Assembly: GCA_020740775.1 (NCBI GenBank)
Contig: JAHEWK010000012.1
Span: forward strand, 62,001 to 126,000
Reading direction: 5' to 3'
Length of the DNA: 64,000 nt
DNA from: Ilyonectria destructans
Taxonomy: Eukaryota > Ascomycota > Sordariomycetes > Hypocreales > Nectriaceae
Below are positions 35,439 through 46,688 of the stretch, piece by piece. Position 1 is the first letter of the stretch, and each line of letters begins with the position of its first letter. Below the pieces are notes generated by a model. The model saw nothing but the letters and a program-made list of their open reading frames with translations. It was not told where the DNA came from and did not search any database. A program made the translations under genes and the position numbers.

Positions 35439-35843
35439 ATGAGCTCCTCCCAGATCAACCTCGAGAATGCCGACCTAGAGAAGCTCAACGACAAGGACAA
35501 GACCGACCTGCGTCAATTCCTTGCGAACGAGCAGCAGCGCTCCCAGATCCAAGCTCGTACGTCCACGCAACCCCCGTCCAATGCCGAAACCAGCTCCCCC
35601 CCCCCCCCCCCCCCCCCTTCCTCTCAGTCGTGTGCGCACATGTCATTTTTCCACAGTTGCTAATGCGGTCCCTGGACAGAAACCCACAGCCTCACCCAGA
35701 TCTGCTGGACCAAGTGCGTCACCGGCGGCATCAAGAACAACAAGCTTGACAGGAGTGAGGAGGGCTGCCTTGCCAACTGCGTCGACCGCTTTCTCGACAT
35801 GAACTTCCTGACGATGAAACACCTCAACAACATGCGAAACTAG
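35439..35843 (+). CDS. tim8: Mitochondrial import inner membrane translocase subunit Tim8
   Basis: Tim8 is a small TIM chaperone of the intermembrane space that, with Tim13, escorts hydrophobic proteins such as Tim23. Exons are 35439-35556 and 35680-35843; the product is 93 aa. The twin CX3C motif is present: C48-WTK-C52 and C69-LAN-C73, separated by 16 residues as in the family. The C-terminal helix [15 protein letters not shown] is typical. The 123-nt intron (GTACGT...GGACAG) is unusual in carrying a run of 22 C residues. There is no cleavable presequence, as expected for Mia40-dependent import. Confidence 0.96.
35596..35617. repeat. C22 homopolymer inside the tim8 intron
   Basis: Twenty-two consecutive C residues lie in the single tim8 intron, followed by a CTCTCAG stretch that could compete as an acceptor. 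The exact length is likely to vary among isolates and reads. Confidence 0.9.
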
Positions 35844-36365
35844 ACGACCCAGGTCCTAAGCCGAGAGTTAGGAATGGGCTGGGACGGGGCCCGACCGAAG
35901 ACATGTCACGTTACGATATACAACACTGAGTTAAGGAGGAGGCGGTGGCGGCGGACGATCTGTACAATTAGTAAACGGCACCGAGGGCTGGACGGATAGA
36001 AAATTGCCCATCGACGTGGAAGAACTTTTGTCGACTGGGCATGGCCGGCCGGCTATGTAGTGTTGGACGGCCGTGTACATTACGGCAACTCTGGTAATTG
36101 GAAATCAGACAAGACTACTCTCTTAAATACGGCAATATCAAAAGGACTAGTGTGAACTAATGATGGAAAACTTTTCAACTTTTTACGGTGGCTTTGGTAA
36201 TGACTATCAAGCGGGAGAGGGTGTGGTGTCTGGGCGGTCTTGAATTCATGATCATTTTGCACTCTAAACGACAAGCTCTTTAATGCGCCTTTTCCGATGC
36301 CCAATGCCGTGCATTTCAGCAGACAAAACCAACCCAAAGACATGCCAATTCCCAGCCCAGCACAC
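35844..36365. other. Convergent 3' region tim8/rpl25
   Basis: A 522-bp tail-to-tail gap with no coding signal. The part near 36080-36200 is A/T-rich and may hold the rpl25 polyadenylation site. Confidence 0.45.
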
Positions 36366-37152
36366 TTAAACCAGGGAGAGCTTGTTGGCAGCGATGTCGA
36401 GAGCATCGACATCGGGGGTAAGGCGGGCGTAGGCCTTCTTGGAGCCGTCAGGGCTGAGGAGTACGTTAGTCTATCTGTATCTCTGCGCCGTTGAGCCTCA
36501 AGGGTAATAATGGGTGCATACCGGATCAGGGTGTTGATCTTGACGGTGTCGATGTCGTAGAGCTTCTTGAGGGCAAGCTTGATCTGGGCTTTGTTGGCCT
36601 TGATATCGACGATGAAGACGAGAGTGTTGTTCTCCTCCATCTTCTTCATGGCGCTCTCGGTGTTGAGAGGGTGGATGACGATCTTGTGCTCATCAAGACG
36701 GGGCAAGTGAGGGATGGCCTTGCGAGGGTACTTGGGGGCACGCGAGACAATCAAGGTCTTAGGTCGGTGGAACGAGGTGCTGTAGCGGACCTTGGTCTTC
36801 TTGTGGGAGTTGGACTATTGCAAAGCACACGGATGGTTAGTCGACATGGCACAACGAGGGGTGAGAATGCGAATTTCAACTTACGCCCTTGAGAGCAGCC
36901 TTGGCGGCAGCGCTGGCCTGCTTGAGGCCCTTGGCAGGGGCTATATGAGAAGACGCATCAGCAATCGCTCTGATTCAGAACTCGCAAAATCTGCTGCTGC
37001 ATGATGCGGAAGAAAGAAGACGACTCCGAGATCGAGAAAAATCCTCGTTCGACGATCGTGTTTTTATTTTGCGCGCAGCGAGCGGATCGCGTGTCGGAGT
37101 ATCATGTTCATCCCGTACCTTTCTTGCCCTTCGAAGCGTCCTTTCCGGCCAT
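36366..37152 (-). CDS. rpl25: 60S ribosomal protein L25 (uL23)
   Basis: This large-subunit ribosomal protein at the tunnel exit binds 25S rRNA and forms the docking site for SRP and nascent-chain factors. Minus-strand exons are 37119-37152, 36885-36940, 36522-36814 and 36366-36453, with introns of 178, 70 and 68 nt. The product is 156 aa. The N-terminus is lysine-rich ([20 protein letters not shown]). The core is highly conserved: [44 protein letters not shown] and [19 protein letters not shown]. It ends in [10 protein letters not shown] first exon of 34 nt after a short leader is common in fungal ribosomal protein genes. Promoter elements are annotated separately. Confidence 0.96.
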
Positions 37153-37705
37153 TGTGTCGGTTGTCGTGGGCACAAATTGTCGGAAGTGCTGGGTGAGGTT
37201 GTCGTCGGCGTGGGTTGGAGAGGTCAAGGCGGAAAAGAAATCCAGTCGCAAAAGGGAATTTTAGCATCTGTGTGGATTTGCGATTAGGGTTGGAGTGACG
37301 GCGTACTGTGATTGGCCAAATTGGCGGATCTAGCGACTTCACGTGATCAATCTTTAGAACAAACCCCAATCAACCAGGTTATGTAAGCCGCGCCGGCTGG
37401 GGCTTGGTGAGAAATGTTCTCCATGTAGGAGAGAGAGTGAGCCGAAGTACAGGAAGCTCCCTTCAATTGTCACCTTCAAGACGCATTGAGCACAATGAGT
37501 ATTTACTCGATATAATGCAATTCTTTCCTTTAACGTTTACTCCCCGAGATTAAGTCGTCCGGTTTCGTCACGGTGCCGTAAGACCTGACCCATCATCTTC
37601 AACCTAGCTGGACATTCACATTGAAACAAGACGCATCAAATACCGGATGAACGTGTGGAACCAAACTACGTGGATTTGGAAATCAGATAACTTGCCGAGG
37701 TCGTC
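37153..37705. promoter_or_regulatory. Divergent promoter rpl25/bmt2 with AACCCTAA, CCAAT and E-box motifs
   Basis: On the rpl25 strand, AACCCTAA (37284-37291) lies about 130 bp before the ATG. Two CCAAT boxes follow (complement of 37311-37315 and 37320-37324), then a CACGTG E-box (37340-37345). ACCCTAA is the core bound by Tbf1-type factors that drive ribosomal protein genes in some ascomycetes. The same block could serve bmt2, a ribosome biogenesis gene, in the other direction. Motifs are seen directly; their use is inferred. Confidence 0.6.
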
Positions 37706-38584
37706 ATGGTTTCCAAGAAACCAACAAGGCTAAAGAGCCTTTCCAGTGGCCGCCCACCAACGGTCAAAGCATCTCGGTCCATGTCCCGTAAGGCAAGCCG
37801 AACACTCATCAACACTCACCACCAACTTGACAAGCAGCGCCGACAGGCCGCATCCAAGGGAGATAAGGGGACCGAGGCACGCATCACCGCAGAAATCGAA
37901 AAGTTAGGCGGAATTGGTCACTATCAAAAGGCGAGCTTACAGGGCCAGAGTCTTGACCGCGGTGGCGACACATCCAAGGTGCTACTCGAGTGGCTTCCCG
38001 TCGCTGACCTGAAGAAGCATGGACAACCTCTCAAGATGCTCGAGGTCGGTTCTCTAAGTACCCGGAATGCATGTTCGACCAGCGGTATCTTCGACATGGA
38101 GCACATCGATCTGAACAGCCAGGAACCCGGTATCAGGCAGCAAGATTTCATGGATCGACCACTGCCCAAGGGCAATTCTGAGATGTTTGACATCATATCA
38201 CTCAGCCTGGTCCTCAATTTTGTACCCGAAGCCGATGGGCGCGGTCAGATGCTTTTGCGGACGCTTTCCTTTCTCCGCAAAGAATCAGACACGCCGGTGG
38301 GAACCGCCGAGGACCTATTCCCTTCGCTATTTGTGGTTCTTCCTCGGAGCTGCGTGGACAACTCACGGTACTTTACGGATGCCAGGTTTGATGAACTCAT
38401 GACGATCCTTGGGTATGCCCGATTGCAGACCAAGATGACTCAGAAGCTCGCATACTCACTGTGGAGGAGGGTGGGTTCTACGCGCACCAGGATGCCGAGT
38501 TTTACGAAGAAGGAGATCAACCCAGGAAGAACACGAAACAATTTCGTCATGACCATGAAGGGTTCGGCGATTCGGCCGGAATAG
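37706..38584 (+). CDS. bmt2: 25S rRNA adenine-N1 methyltransferase Bmt2
   Basis: Bmt2 is the nucleolar SAM-dependent enzyme that makes N1-methyladenosine in 25S rRNA helix 65. The gene is intronless and encodes 292 aa. The basic N-terminus (MVSKKPTRLKSLSSGRPP) suits nucleolar targeting. Family blocks are GGIGHYQKASLQGQSLDRGGDTSKVLLEWL, the SAM-binding LKMLEVGSLS, and a DLNSQEPGIRQQDFMDRPLP segment. FDIISLSLVLNFVP corresponds to the acidic/hydrophobic catalytic side of the Rossmann fold. FVVLPRSCVDNSRYFT lies near the C-terminal third. It shares a divergent promoter with rpl25, which makes functional sense. Confidence 0.93.
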   Translation: MVSKKPTRLKSLSSGRPPTVKASRSMSRKASRTLINTHHQLDKQRRQAASKGDKGTEARITAEIEKLGGIGHYQKASLQGQSLDRGGDTSKVLLEWLPVADLKKHGQPLKMLEVGSLSTRNACSTSGIFDMEHIDLNSQEPGIRQQDFMDRPLPKGNSEMFDIISLSLVLNFVPEADGRGQMLLRTLSFLRKESDTPVGTAEDLFPSLFVVLPRSCVDNSRYFTDARFDELMTILGYARLQTKMTQKLAYSLWRRVGSTRTRMPSFTKKEINPGRTRNNFVMTMKGSAIRPE

Positions 38585-39015
38585 AACGTACAGGAACAGG
38601 AACAGGATGAACGACACGTGGGCAAATGTCTAGATGCATATGCGCTTCTGCCCAACCAACTTGGTGCCCACTATCGCCAGCTGTATCTGACTGACAGCAC
38701 ATGGACTCCCCTGGATTATTTGGCCAACGTGGGCATCGATATCGAGTTGGCAGAATATGACTACACGATCTTGGCAAACAACAGTACATCTAGTTCGGAA
38801 AAGGATTTACGACATGTTGCATGCACCGCTGATACAAGCCATGGCAACCGCCTGCATGGCTGGTGGAACACTTCAGGTCACGAGTGGTCGAGATTAGTTG
38901 GATGGCGCGGTCTCGGATTTGGTGACTAGAATCCCTAGTGAGTTGGTACAATGCCAGCTCGGCAACAAGTGTGCCACACCATTTTCGCCCTCCGCTATCC
39001 ACCTGCAGCTGGTCG
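38585..39015. other. Convergent 3' region bmt2/utr4
   Basis: A 431-bp tail-to-tail gap in which I see no gene. Confidence 0.45.
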
Positions 39016-40251
39016 TCACAACGCCGAGTCAAGAGTAAACTCGGGCAGGGCAACTTTCGACAAGAGGTGGTCCGGCGGCAAGGGCGCGTTACCAGGACGG
39101 GTAACAGGGAAACTGCGCATACCCGACTCAATGGCGGCGTCGACCTCGAGGATATTGTCGCTCAGGAACAGCCACCTCTCCGGACTAATGTCGGGATAGT
39201 TGGAGAGGATCGTCGTGTAGCTGGCCACGTCCATCTTGGGTCCCGCATTGACCGTGTCGAACCAGTCGGAGATGAGGGGCTTCAGGTCTGAGGGCTCGGC
39301 GTTGGTGTGGCCGAAGAGGAGCTTCTGTGCCGGAACCGAGCCGGACGAGTAGATGATGATCTTCTTTCCGGCGGTATGGGCGGCCTTGATGAAAGGAGCC
39401 ACGTCGGAGAACAGAGGAGCTCGAATCTCGCCCGATGCATAGCCCTGCTGCCAGAGGTGACCTTGAAGGGATTTTAGGTAAGAGATCTTGACATCGCGGG
39501 CGACGAGATCTCGGACGTGGGCCTCCAATTCCGAGCGGGAATCGCGGTACTCCTCCGGGAAGGCATTGCGGTACGGAGCAAAGACCGGACTATCCCAGTC
39601 CCGATCAAGGACCTTGGGAAGAGCCTCGAGAGCATATGGGAACTGTCACGATGGGGCACCGAGGTCAGCAACGCAACGACACAGCAACGATGCCAAAGAC
39701 GATGTCAGGCAGGACTAAGGTAAAGCCAAAGTCGGTGAGACAGGAGGCTGGTGTGCGGGTGCAGGGCGCTGAAAGTCGCATGCATCCGAGGCCTAGCGTG
39801 AAAACCAGGATCCGGGAGAACCAACAATACGGCGGCCAGAATTTCGGCCGGAGGAGGTTGGGGAGTGACCTGGGACGGAGGCCCGAGAGAACGGGGGTGG
39901 TAAAGGGAACGGAGGACGGAAGGTGGACAACGGACAACGGAGCCAACTTACCAGGACGTCCTTGACAAAGGAAATGGGACAAACGGTGCCCTCTGTGAGA
40001 CATCGGAACAAGATATAACGTCAGCCATTGAAAAGCAAACATGCAAATATAGAACAGCAACCTGTAATGATAATATAATCAACGTCAAGGCATTCATAGC
40101 CACCATATCACCACCACTACAATGTACACCAAATAACCACCAATATAATGAACTAAACAAAAGGAGTGACCACGTGGGAGTAAGCCCAGCACTGGTTTGT
40201 CTTACCGATGTCAAAGACGAGCACGTCGGTTTCGGCGATGCTTGGGGCCAT
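39016..40251 (-). CDS. utr4: Enolase-phosphatase E1 (Utr4/MtnC, HAD family)
   Basis: This bifunctional enzyme of the methionine salvage pathway enolises and dephosphorylates 2,3-diketo-5-methylthiopentyl-1-phosphate. Minus-strand exons are 40206-40251, 39952-39992 and 39016-39642; the product is 237 aa. HAD motif I is split over exons 1 and 2: FDIEGT with D14 and E16, the E1-specific variant of DxDGT. Then come CPISFVKDVLFPYAL, motif II IIIYSSGS, and motif III GPKMDVASYTTI followed by ERWLFLSDNILEVDAA. All key residues are present. Introns are 213 and 309 nt, longer than is usual in this window. No N-terminal targeting signal is seen, so it is likely cytosolic. Confidence 0.94.
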
Positions 40252-43200
40252 GGTGTGTGCTTCGCTGGAAAAGTTGCCGGAAATTATCAGATGGCGGTCA
40301 AGATTCTTCGAGGAGAATCGAACAAAGCGGACGAATCCAGATAAGGCGCGAAGGCGAGGGAACGCGAGGGAACGAAAATTCTCCTCCCTGGTTCGATCTC
40401 AAATCCCTGCTGCCTTTGCAAGATCGGTTCTTGTTTGATGGATGATGGTCGTCGAACGGTGCAGCGGGTGGCCTATGTGTTCCTGGATCCGGGCTGGGCC
40501 GGTTCGAGTCTAGCGAGAAAGGTACGAAATACCTGAAAACGGAAAATATGTACGATCGAGCTTAGCAGGGCTTGCCGACTCGGTTCAGGGAGGCTGGACG
40601 AGTACGGGGTGGTGGTGTGTCGGGTGTGTGAGAAAGAGATGGATGGATGGATTCGTCGACATTGGCCAGAAACGGTAACGAGAGAGGAAAGGCGGTCAGC
40701 GAAAACTGCGGCCGACAGCTCACCTTGGGCAGCCTCAGCTTCACAGCTTGGATGGATCCTACCTACCTAACCTGGAGGAGCAGACACCCACTCGCAATCA
40801 AATCAAGGTTGTTGTGCCTGCGGGCGGTGAGTGGGTCAAAGGTGTGTTCCAGCCTGAACAGGGGAAACGTTTTCAAGACCAAACCCAGGACCACCTTGCA
40901 ATTTCACATCTGCATGATGGGATTCGAGTACCGACAGGTTGCTAATCATAGCATCGTAAGGCAGAAGGTACATCGGCGGAACCCCAAGAGGATCCTCCCC
41001 CCGAGTGGAGATTTCCAGCTGTCAGCCTGAGTCTGTTTGGTGGATGTTTGATGGCACGCTATCCCTTTGACTGTCGTAAGCCTCCATTTCCGTACCGTAC
41101 GGGGGATCCAGCCAATTAACGAAAGACATCTGAGAGGTACTTGAGCGGCCACCCAACTTTGGTGGCAGCAGAAGTCTAGTCCATCTTAGGCGGTACGAAG
41201 ATCTACATGAAATAGCGCCAAACCCCGCCGTGATTGCTACTGCCACAGGTTCCTCTGCGTCAATCAACACATCTAAGGGTTCTGTGGGGCTAGGTACGGA
41301 GGTGGAGGCTTACGACAGTCAAAGGGATGGTGGCAGTCCCTGAGAAGTCCCCCGGAGAGGGTCGCTGAGGGTGTGCTGGAAACGGCAGCCTATGGGCTGT
41401 GGGCTCCCTGGAGATTGGGTGACTGGAGCCTCTCATTCCCCTGTAACCGTACGGAGCAAGCACCCTGAAATTAGCATCGGCTTCCAGGAACTGCGCCGTA
41501 ATAACAGATGGAAGGCAATGGACACTGCACAGCAATGTGCCTCCACTACGATAGAGGGTCCCGACGCCTGTAACAGCCAGGCTGGCCAGTTCATGCAGGC
41601 AGTCCCGATGGAATGCGAAGGGCGAGAGAATGGAATAGAACTGATGCGTTGTTGTCTGCTAAGATTGACCCCATCCGAGATCCGAGAGGATCCCAGTGGA
41701 GCTGTTTACATGATGCAATTCGAACTTACAAAGAGCCAGGTGTCAGTTTGCATCCACCTGTCCTCCCTGTGGTGAGGTGCCAAAAATGGTCCAGCGGACG
41801 ATGATACGGACCTACCTACAAGCCGCCACCGGCGGCTGACAGGCTGTGCAAGGCAACGCAAGCAGCGGGCAGTGCAGGCGGGCGACGGGCGAGGCGTCGA
41901 CCTGTCTCTCTTAGTGACAGGGTACTCCGTACCTGACGTACATTACAGAAGCACCTTACTGTGCATGCATTGCATAGGCTTCCAGATGCACGCATGGTCT
42001 CCACTATGCTGTATGTATCTGTATGCAGGGTGTCATGCCGCCCCAAGTGGCCTGTTCGATAATCCATAGAACGTGATGTATCAATTTCGTGGTGCGAAAT
42101 CTCATGACTGTGTTACCGGCCGACGATTCCTCAAGATTCCAACCGGTCAGGAGGTGGTGGTTGTTACCCCTCATCCGGCGGCGTCGGATTGATTCATATG
42201 GAATTACATTGCATCAAATTTCATAAGGGGATATTGGATTGGTCAAGTATGCCAGCCGCACCGGGAACGGCGGGGACGAGACAGGACCGGGCGCGCCCAG
42301 GCACGAGGACACAACATGCAATCCAACACGAGACATGACGGCATCTTCCCCAACATAATTTGCAACATGTTGCCAAGTAACCGCTACGTACCAGATGTAC
42401 ATGCCTCCATACCTGTCAATTGTCATTCGTATCTTGCGTGCCTCCCGTACCTGAATTCGTCACTCCACTGCCGAGATATCTATCTGTTTCTGGCTGACTG
42501 ACAGGAATGTACCAGTTCAGCAGTTCGTTTCGCCTCCAAAAAGCAAGCTCCTACCCTATGTACAGTACGAAGTTAATCATGGCGTTGGAACAGGCACGTC
42601 TTGCGTCAGTGCACCCCGTCCTCCGTCGTACGTACGGAGCGCTCGGTGCAGCATTCGTAACGGTTTCGTTTGCCAGTGGAGCAGTTGAAAAGGTATAGGG
42701 ATTGCCACAAAGCAGGCGCGCGCGTTCTGCGACGAACGAGCAGGCCTCTCGGACAGACGACGTTGCACGTTCGGTACGGTACTGCTAGAGCCAGAGTCAC
42801 GGCAATGTTATTTGTCGTTTCCAGCAGGGGTGACATTTCATGGCATGGGATCTTCCTCCGTGCGCAGATGTTTACATAGTACATTGGACCCCGGTTTAGA
42901 TGATTGTCCGTCCAGTCACGGCAGCGCGCCGATTAGTGACGACGACTCTCGGACCACCTTGCTTGCCGGGCGATGCTTCTGGCGGCTGCTAGACACAGGC
43001 GCTGAACGACTTCGCTCTCTTCATGTAAACAACGTGATGACTGGCAGCGGGCGTCCTAGACAATTCGTGGCCTGGACTGGCATGCAGGAGCCAGGAGAGT
43101 GCATACATAGTTGTATGGCCCCCAGGCACTTGGGGACACCCTAAACAACAAGCCGAAGCCTACAGAGCACCCAAGATCCTACGCCTCGCCCAATTGGGTC

Positions 43201-43317
43201 GCAGTCTCGCTCCGCCCCGCATTCAAGGGCGCTAGAGACAAGGGGCGCCGTCGAGGCCGCGAGCGAAAAGCTGGGGCCGCACAAGGCCGGCGCTATCGAA
43301 CGCAGTCGTGGACCGTA

Positions 43318-43339
43318 GGGTCCTCGAGGGTCCTCGAGG
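43318..43339. repeat. Tandem GGGTCCTCGA x2 with CCTCGAGG palindromes
   Basis: Two direct copies, each creating an XhoI-like CTCGAG core, lie in non-coding DNA. Confidence 0.8.
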
Positions 43340-44455
43340 AACCGAGAATCTGAACCGGGCGTTCTGGGGGGCTGGCTGGTGGAATCGCACAGTGGCAGAC
43401 GGACCTGGAACGGCCCCAGAGGGCTTTTCCACCTTGCCTCCCACCTTCCCACCGAGGCCCAGTTCTCAGTGGCTGCAGTCCAGGGGGGCTACCGCGAGCT
43501 TGATGGACTCTCCAAAAGCCTGTTGTGCTGTGACGGCGGTCCTGGACTGGAGTTTGTTCGTGATGGTAATGCACTCTGCGAAGTGTAGCGCAAGCCCGAA
43601 TAGGATGGACGAGCCCAGAACATATCCCAACAGGACAGATTGAGGTTTCCAGAAGGCATAGATCGCATTTTCGTTGGGACGCTGCCGTCCTGACTCCCGG
43701 TCGCTTGGTCATTCACGCAGTCTGTCACGCAGTCACGTAGCCACCCACTCACCCGCTCTCCCAGTGGCACTGTACTGGAGTCTGGCCGTCCTTGTGGTCT
43801 CGCCCATGAGCCATCGAGCGCTCGGAGGACCCATGAGCCCATTGGTGCCACGAGCGCAAGCATCCTCTGCGCAGCTCGCCGTCGCCCCAGGCCACTCACC
43901 TTGCTCGCCCGTACACCCTCCCGTGGAGGTTCATTCAAGTCGTGATGGGATCTGCGGTCGAGGGTACGTGGTAGTCAAGTCCTCCAACCACATAATGGAG
44001 CACCTATAGCTACTTTGTGCGTGCGTACCGGGCGGTGTGTCTGCTATCAGAACCCCCGTCCCAGCCGGCCACCAGGCCGTCCCGTCTCTCGGTCCCTCGA
44101 AGCCAAGCGAGCTATACCGCGTCAAGACTAGCCGCGCCGTGTGGAGCGCTTGGGCCGCACCGTCTGGTCACGATGGCCAAGTTGTCATTTCCCCCGACCA
44201 CCGAAATGAAGCATGCTGTTTCGTCAGCACGGCGTTCGGCGCTTGACACGACAGTCCTCTCGAAGATACTCGAACCCACGCCTGACTTCTGCCCAAAGGC
44301 CACGTACCTGGGGATCCGCTGCGAGGTCTCGTCCAGAAACATTGGCAGACCCACTGGCAGTGCGCGAGGCCGATTGTTCGCACTCACTTCGTGGCTCTGT
44401 TTCCACCCATCTGCACAGTGCTGATGGTTGTCTTGTCCATCCTGTTTGGGCAAGA

Positions 44456-44475
44456 CGTCACGTCACGTCACGTCA
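44456..44475. promoter_or_regulatory. CGTCA x4 array (CRE-like)
   Basis: Four head-to-tail CGTCA pentamers, preceded by GA to give GACGTCA, create overlapping TGACG(T) sites on the other strand. This is the core of bZIP ATF/CREB binding sites. It lies about 2.2 kb before the kinase start codon. The motif is seen; function is inferred. Confidence 0.6.
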
Positions 44476-46688
44476 CCCAGCCCAGTTCCCCTTCCTCGCC
44501 AGGCTCACCACTCACCATCCACCGCCCGCTGAGACGCCCTGCGAGGGACCAGAGTCTGAGACGCCTGAGACGCCGTGTTTATCTTGGCCATGGCGATGCC
44601 TGAGGCCGCACAGCCATTCAACAACAAGGCCACTCACACCCCAGCCGCGATTCTTCATGCCCGTCCGTTGTCCGCCGTCCGTCCTGCCTCTGGCCCCGTC
44701 CAAACCACGCCCCATCGTGGCATCGTCCCACTGTAGCGCCATCCAGCCCATCCTGTCGCCGCCTCTGTCTCGCTCGTTGCTTGCCGCCCCAAGCCTCCCT
44801 CCAGCCTGAGACCTGGGGTCTCTCGCTGGTTCTCCTGATTGATTGACGAAGTTATTGGGATCCATTATGGACCACGGATACTGTGGGAGGTGACTCTGTT
44901 CCGCACTTGTCTCGATGGATATCCGGTGTTGCCATTGCAAGGGAACAAGAGACGTAAACATCGTGTCCTCACGTAGATCTCGTTCTGAGAGTACCTCCTG
45001 TCAGGTACAATGGAAGCCAGGTACTGTACCTGAAGTACACGATGGAGCCTTCGTGCCTGCCTCACGTAGCTCGCCATCGTTGTCGGTTGCTGCGTGTCCC
45101 CGGCACCCCGGCCCCGTTCCCTGGCACCTTCCCTCGGTGCTCGCTCACTCGCTCCTACCTTGTGTGCGCAGCACTGCACAGTACAGTACTGTACCTTCTC
45201 TGCATGGCCTGCACTTTCCCGGATCCACACCCACGCCCACCTACTACGTACCTACAATCATCATATCCACACCTGGTCCTATCGCCGCCCTCAGTTAGTT
45301 CGCACCCCCCTAATCCAATCCAATCCAACCCAGTCCACCCCAGTCCACGTCCATCCATCTCCCTCCACTCCGTTCCATCCCCATCATCCACTTCCATCAC
45401 CGCCATTCCCTCTCTCGTCTTCCTCCTTACCTACTACCCTTTATACATCTCCCTTCCGTCTCGCCATCCTTCCTTCCCGTCCCTTTGTACGCTCCGCATC
45501 ATCAAGGCCTTCTTTCTTCTCGAGCTTGCCACTTCTCTCACTCTCTCTTATCGCTCGCCCTTGGGATCACTCCAATTCCGCCATTTGCCGCCTCCGCCTC
45601 GCCACCCGCCCAAGCAAGCCTACGCTACCGCTGTGACTCAACAACACTCCATCGACAACTACCACAGCGACAGCGATTCCCATCGAGAAGAAGAAGCGTC
45701 TTTGACCTGTTGTTTGCCGCTGCATAGCCTCCGACTCCAAAAGTCTTTTCACCTCGGGTCTCTTACGCCACGTTCCGTGCCATTTTGATCATTGCTTCTC
45801 GCATCCGACGACTTCGTCGAAACCGTCCGGCATCTCGATAACTCTCGCCGCCGACTTCGGTCATCAAAATACGCGTTTTGCACACCCAGCCGGATATCAG
45901 GAGACGTTGTTTTCGCATCGCGTCGTAGAGGTTCTTCCTCACGACATTGCCATCAAGTCTCTCCGATCATCGCTCTTCGGCCTAACCGGTCCGCGTGACT
46001 CAACCGACCCGGGTGAGCGTCAACGACTCCACCCCGGTTGAGCTCCGCTCCCCTCTACGCCGGTGCCAGCTTGTCTGGTCCGACACGTCGACTCATCGGC
46101 ATCGTCGAAGCCGGTTTCCTCCCTTTTGCTACTCATCTCGCCGCAACTCTCATCTGGTCGGCTCCGTCCTCGGTCGCCCACCTCACCCATTCAACTCTAC
46201 CTGTCAGAGTCATTCTTTTGCAAATCTACAAAAAAACGCACCCATGTCATCATAACGAATCTCTTTCCTTGTTTCAACCTTCCTCGGCCGTTTAGGTCTT
46301 GCACCTCGCCGTTACGACCATTCCATAATTCGCTTTCTTTTGTCTGTCCAGCCTATCGCACACATACCCTCCAATGAGCCTCTGATTCCTCCACGACTAT
46401 CCTCAACCTTCCACCGCTTAACGCCTCGCTTTTCTCTACCTTGTCCTCACTACGACTACTGTACATTCAACAACACTTCAAATATTCGACATCATCAACT
46501 CGGTTTCTTGACTCATACCTCTACTGTACACAGAGCTTGAAGTCTAGACTTACACATCCCGTCTCATTTCACCACTGCAGCTATCAATTCAGAACGCAAC
46601 AAAAACAACCATCTGTACGACTACTATCACCTTTTGTTTCTTTTTTACTTCTCTACTTTCTTAACCCCTTTTTTTCAATCTCCACGCA

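Larger units (their letters stand above)
40252..46688. promoter_or_regulatory. Long non-coding region upstream of the Ran1-type kinase
   Basis: This 6.4-kb gap contains no frame I can assign. From about 45.25 kb to 46.69 kb the + strand is strongly C/T- and CAA-rich with little G, the signature of a long fungal mRNA leader. A possible leader intron runs from a GTGAGC near 46013 to a CTGCAG near 46580. Farther upstream are a CGTCA array (44456-44475) and tandem GGGTCCTCGA copies (43318-43339). Confidence 0.5.

Noticed and set aside
44260..44330. tRNA-like B box (GGGTTCGAGTATC on the minus strand)
   Set aside because: The T-arm and acceptor stem do not pair and there is no A box at the right distance. 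No tRNA gene was found in the window.
45042..45788. 248-aa plus-strand frame before the kinase
   Set aside because: Ser/Pro/His/Leu translation of C/T-rich leader; neighbouring frame equally open.
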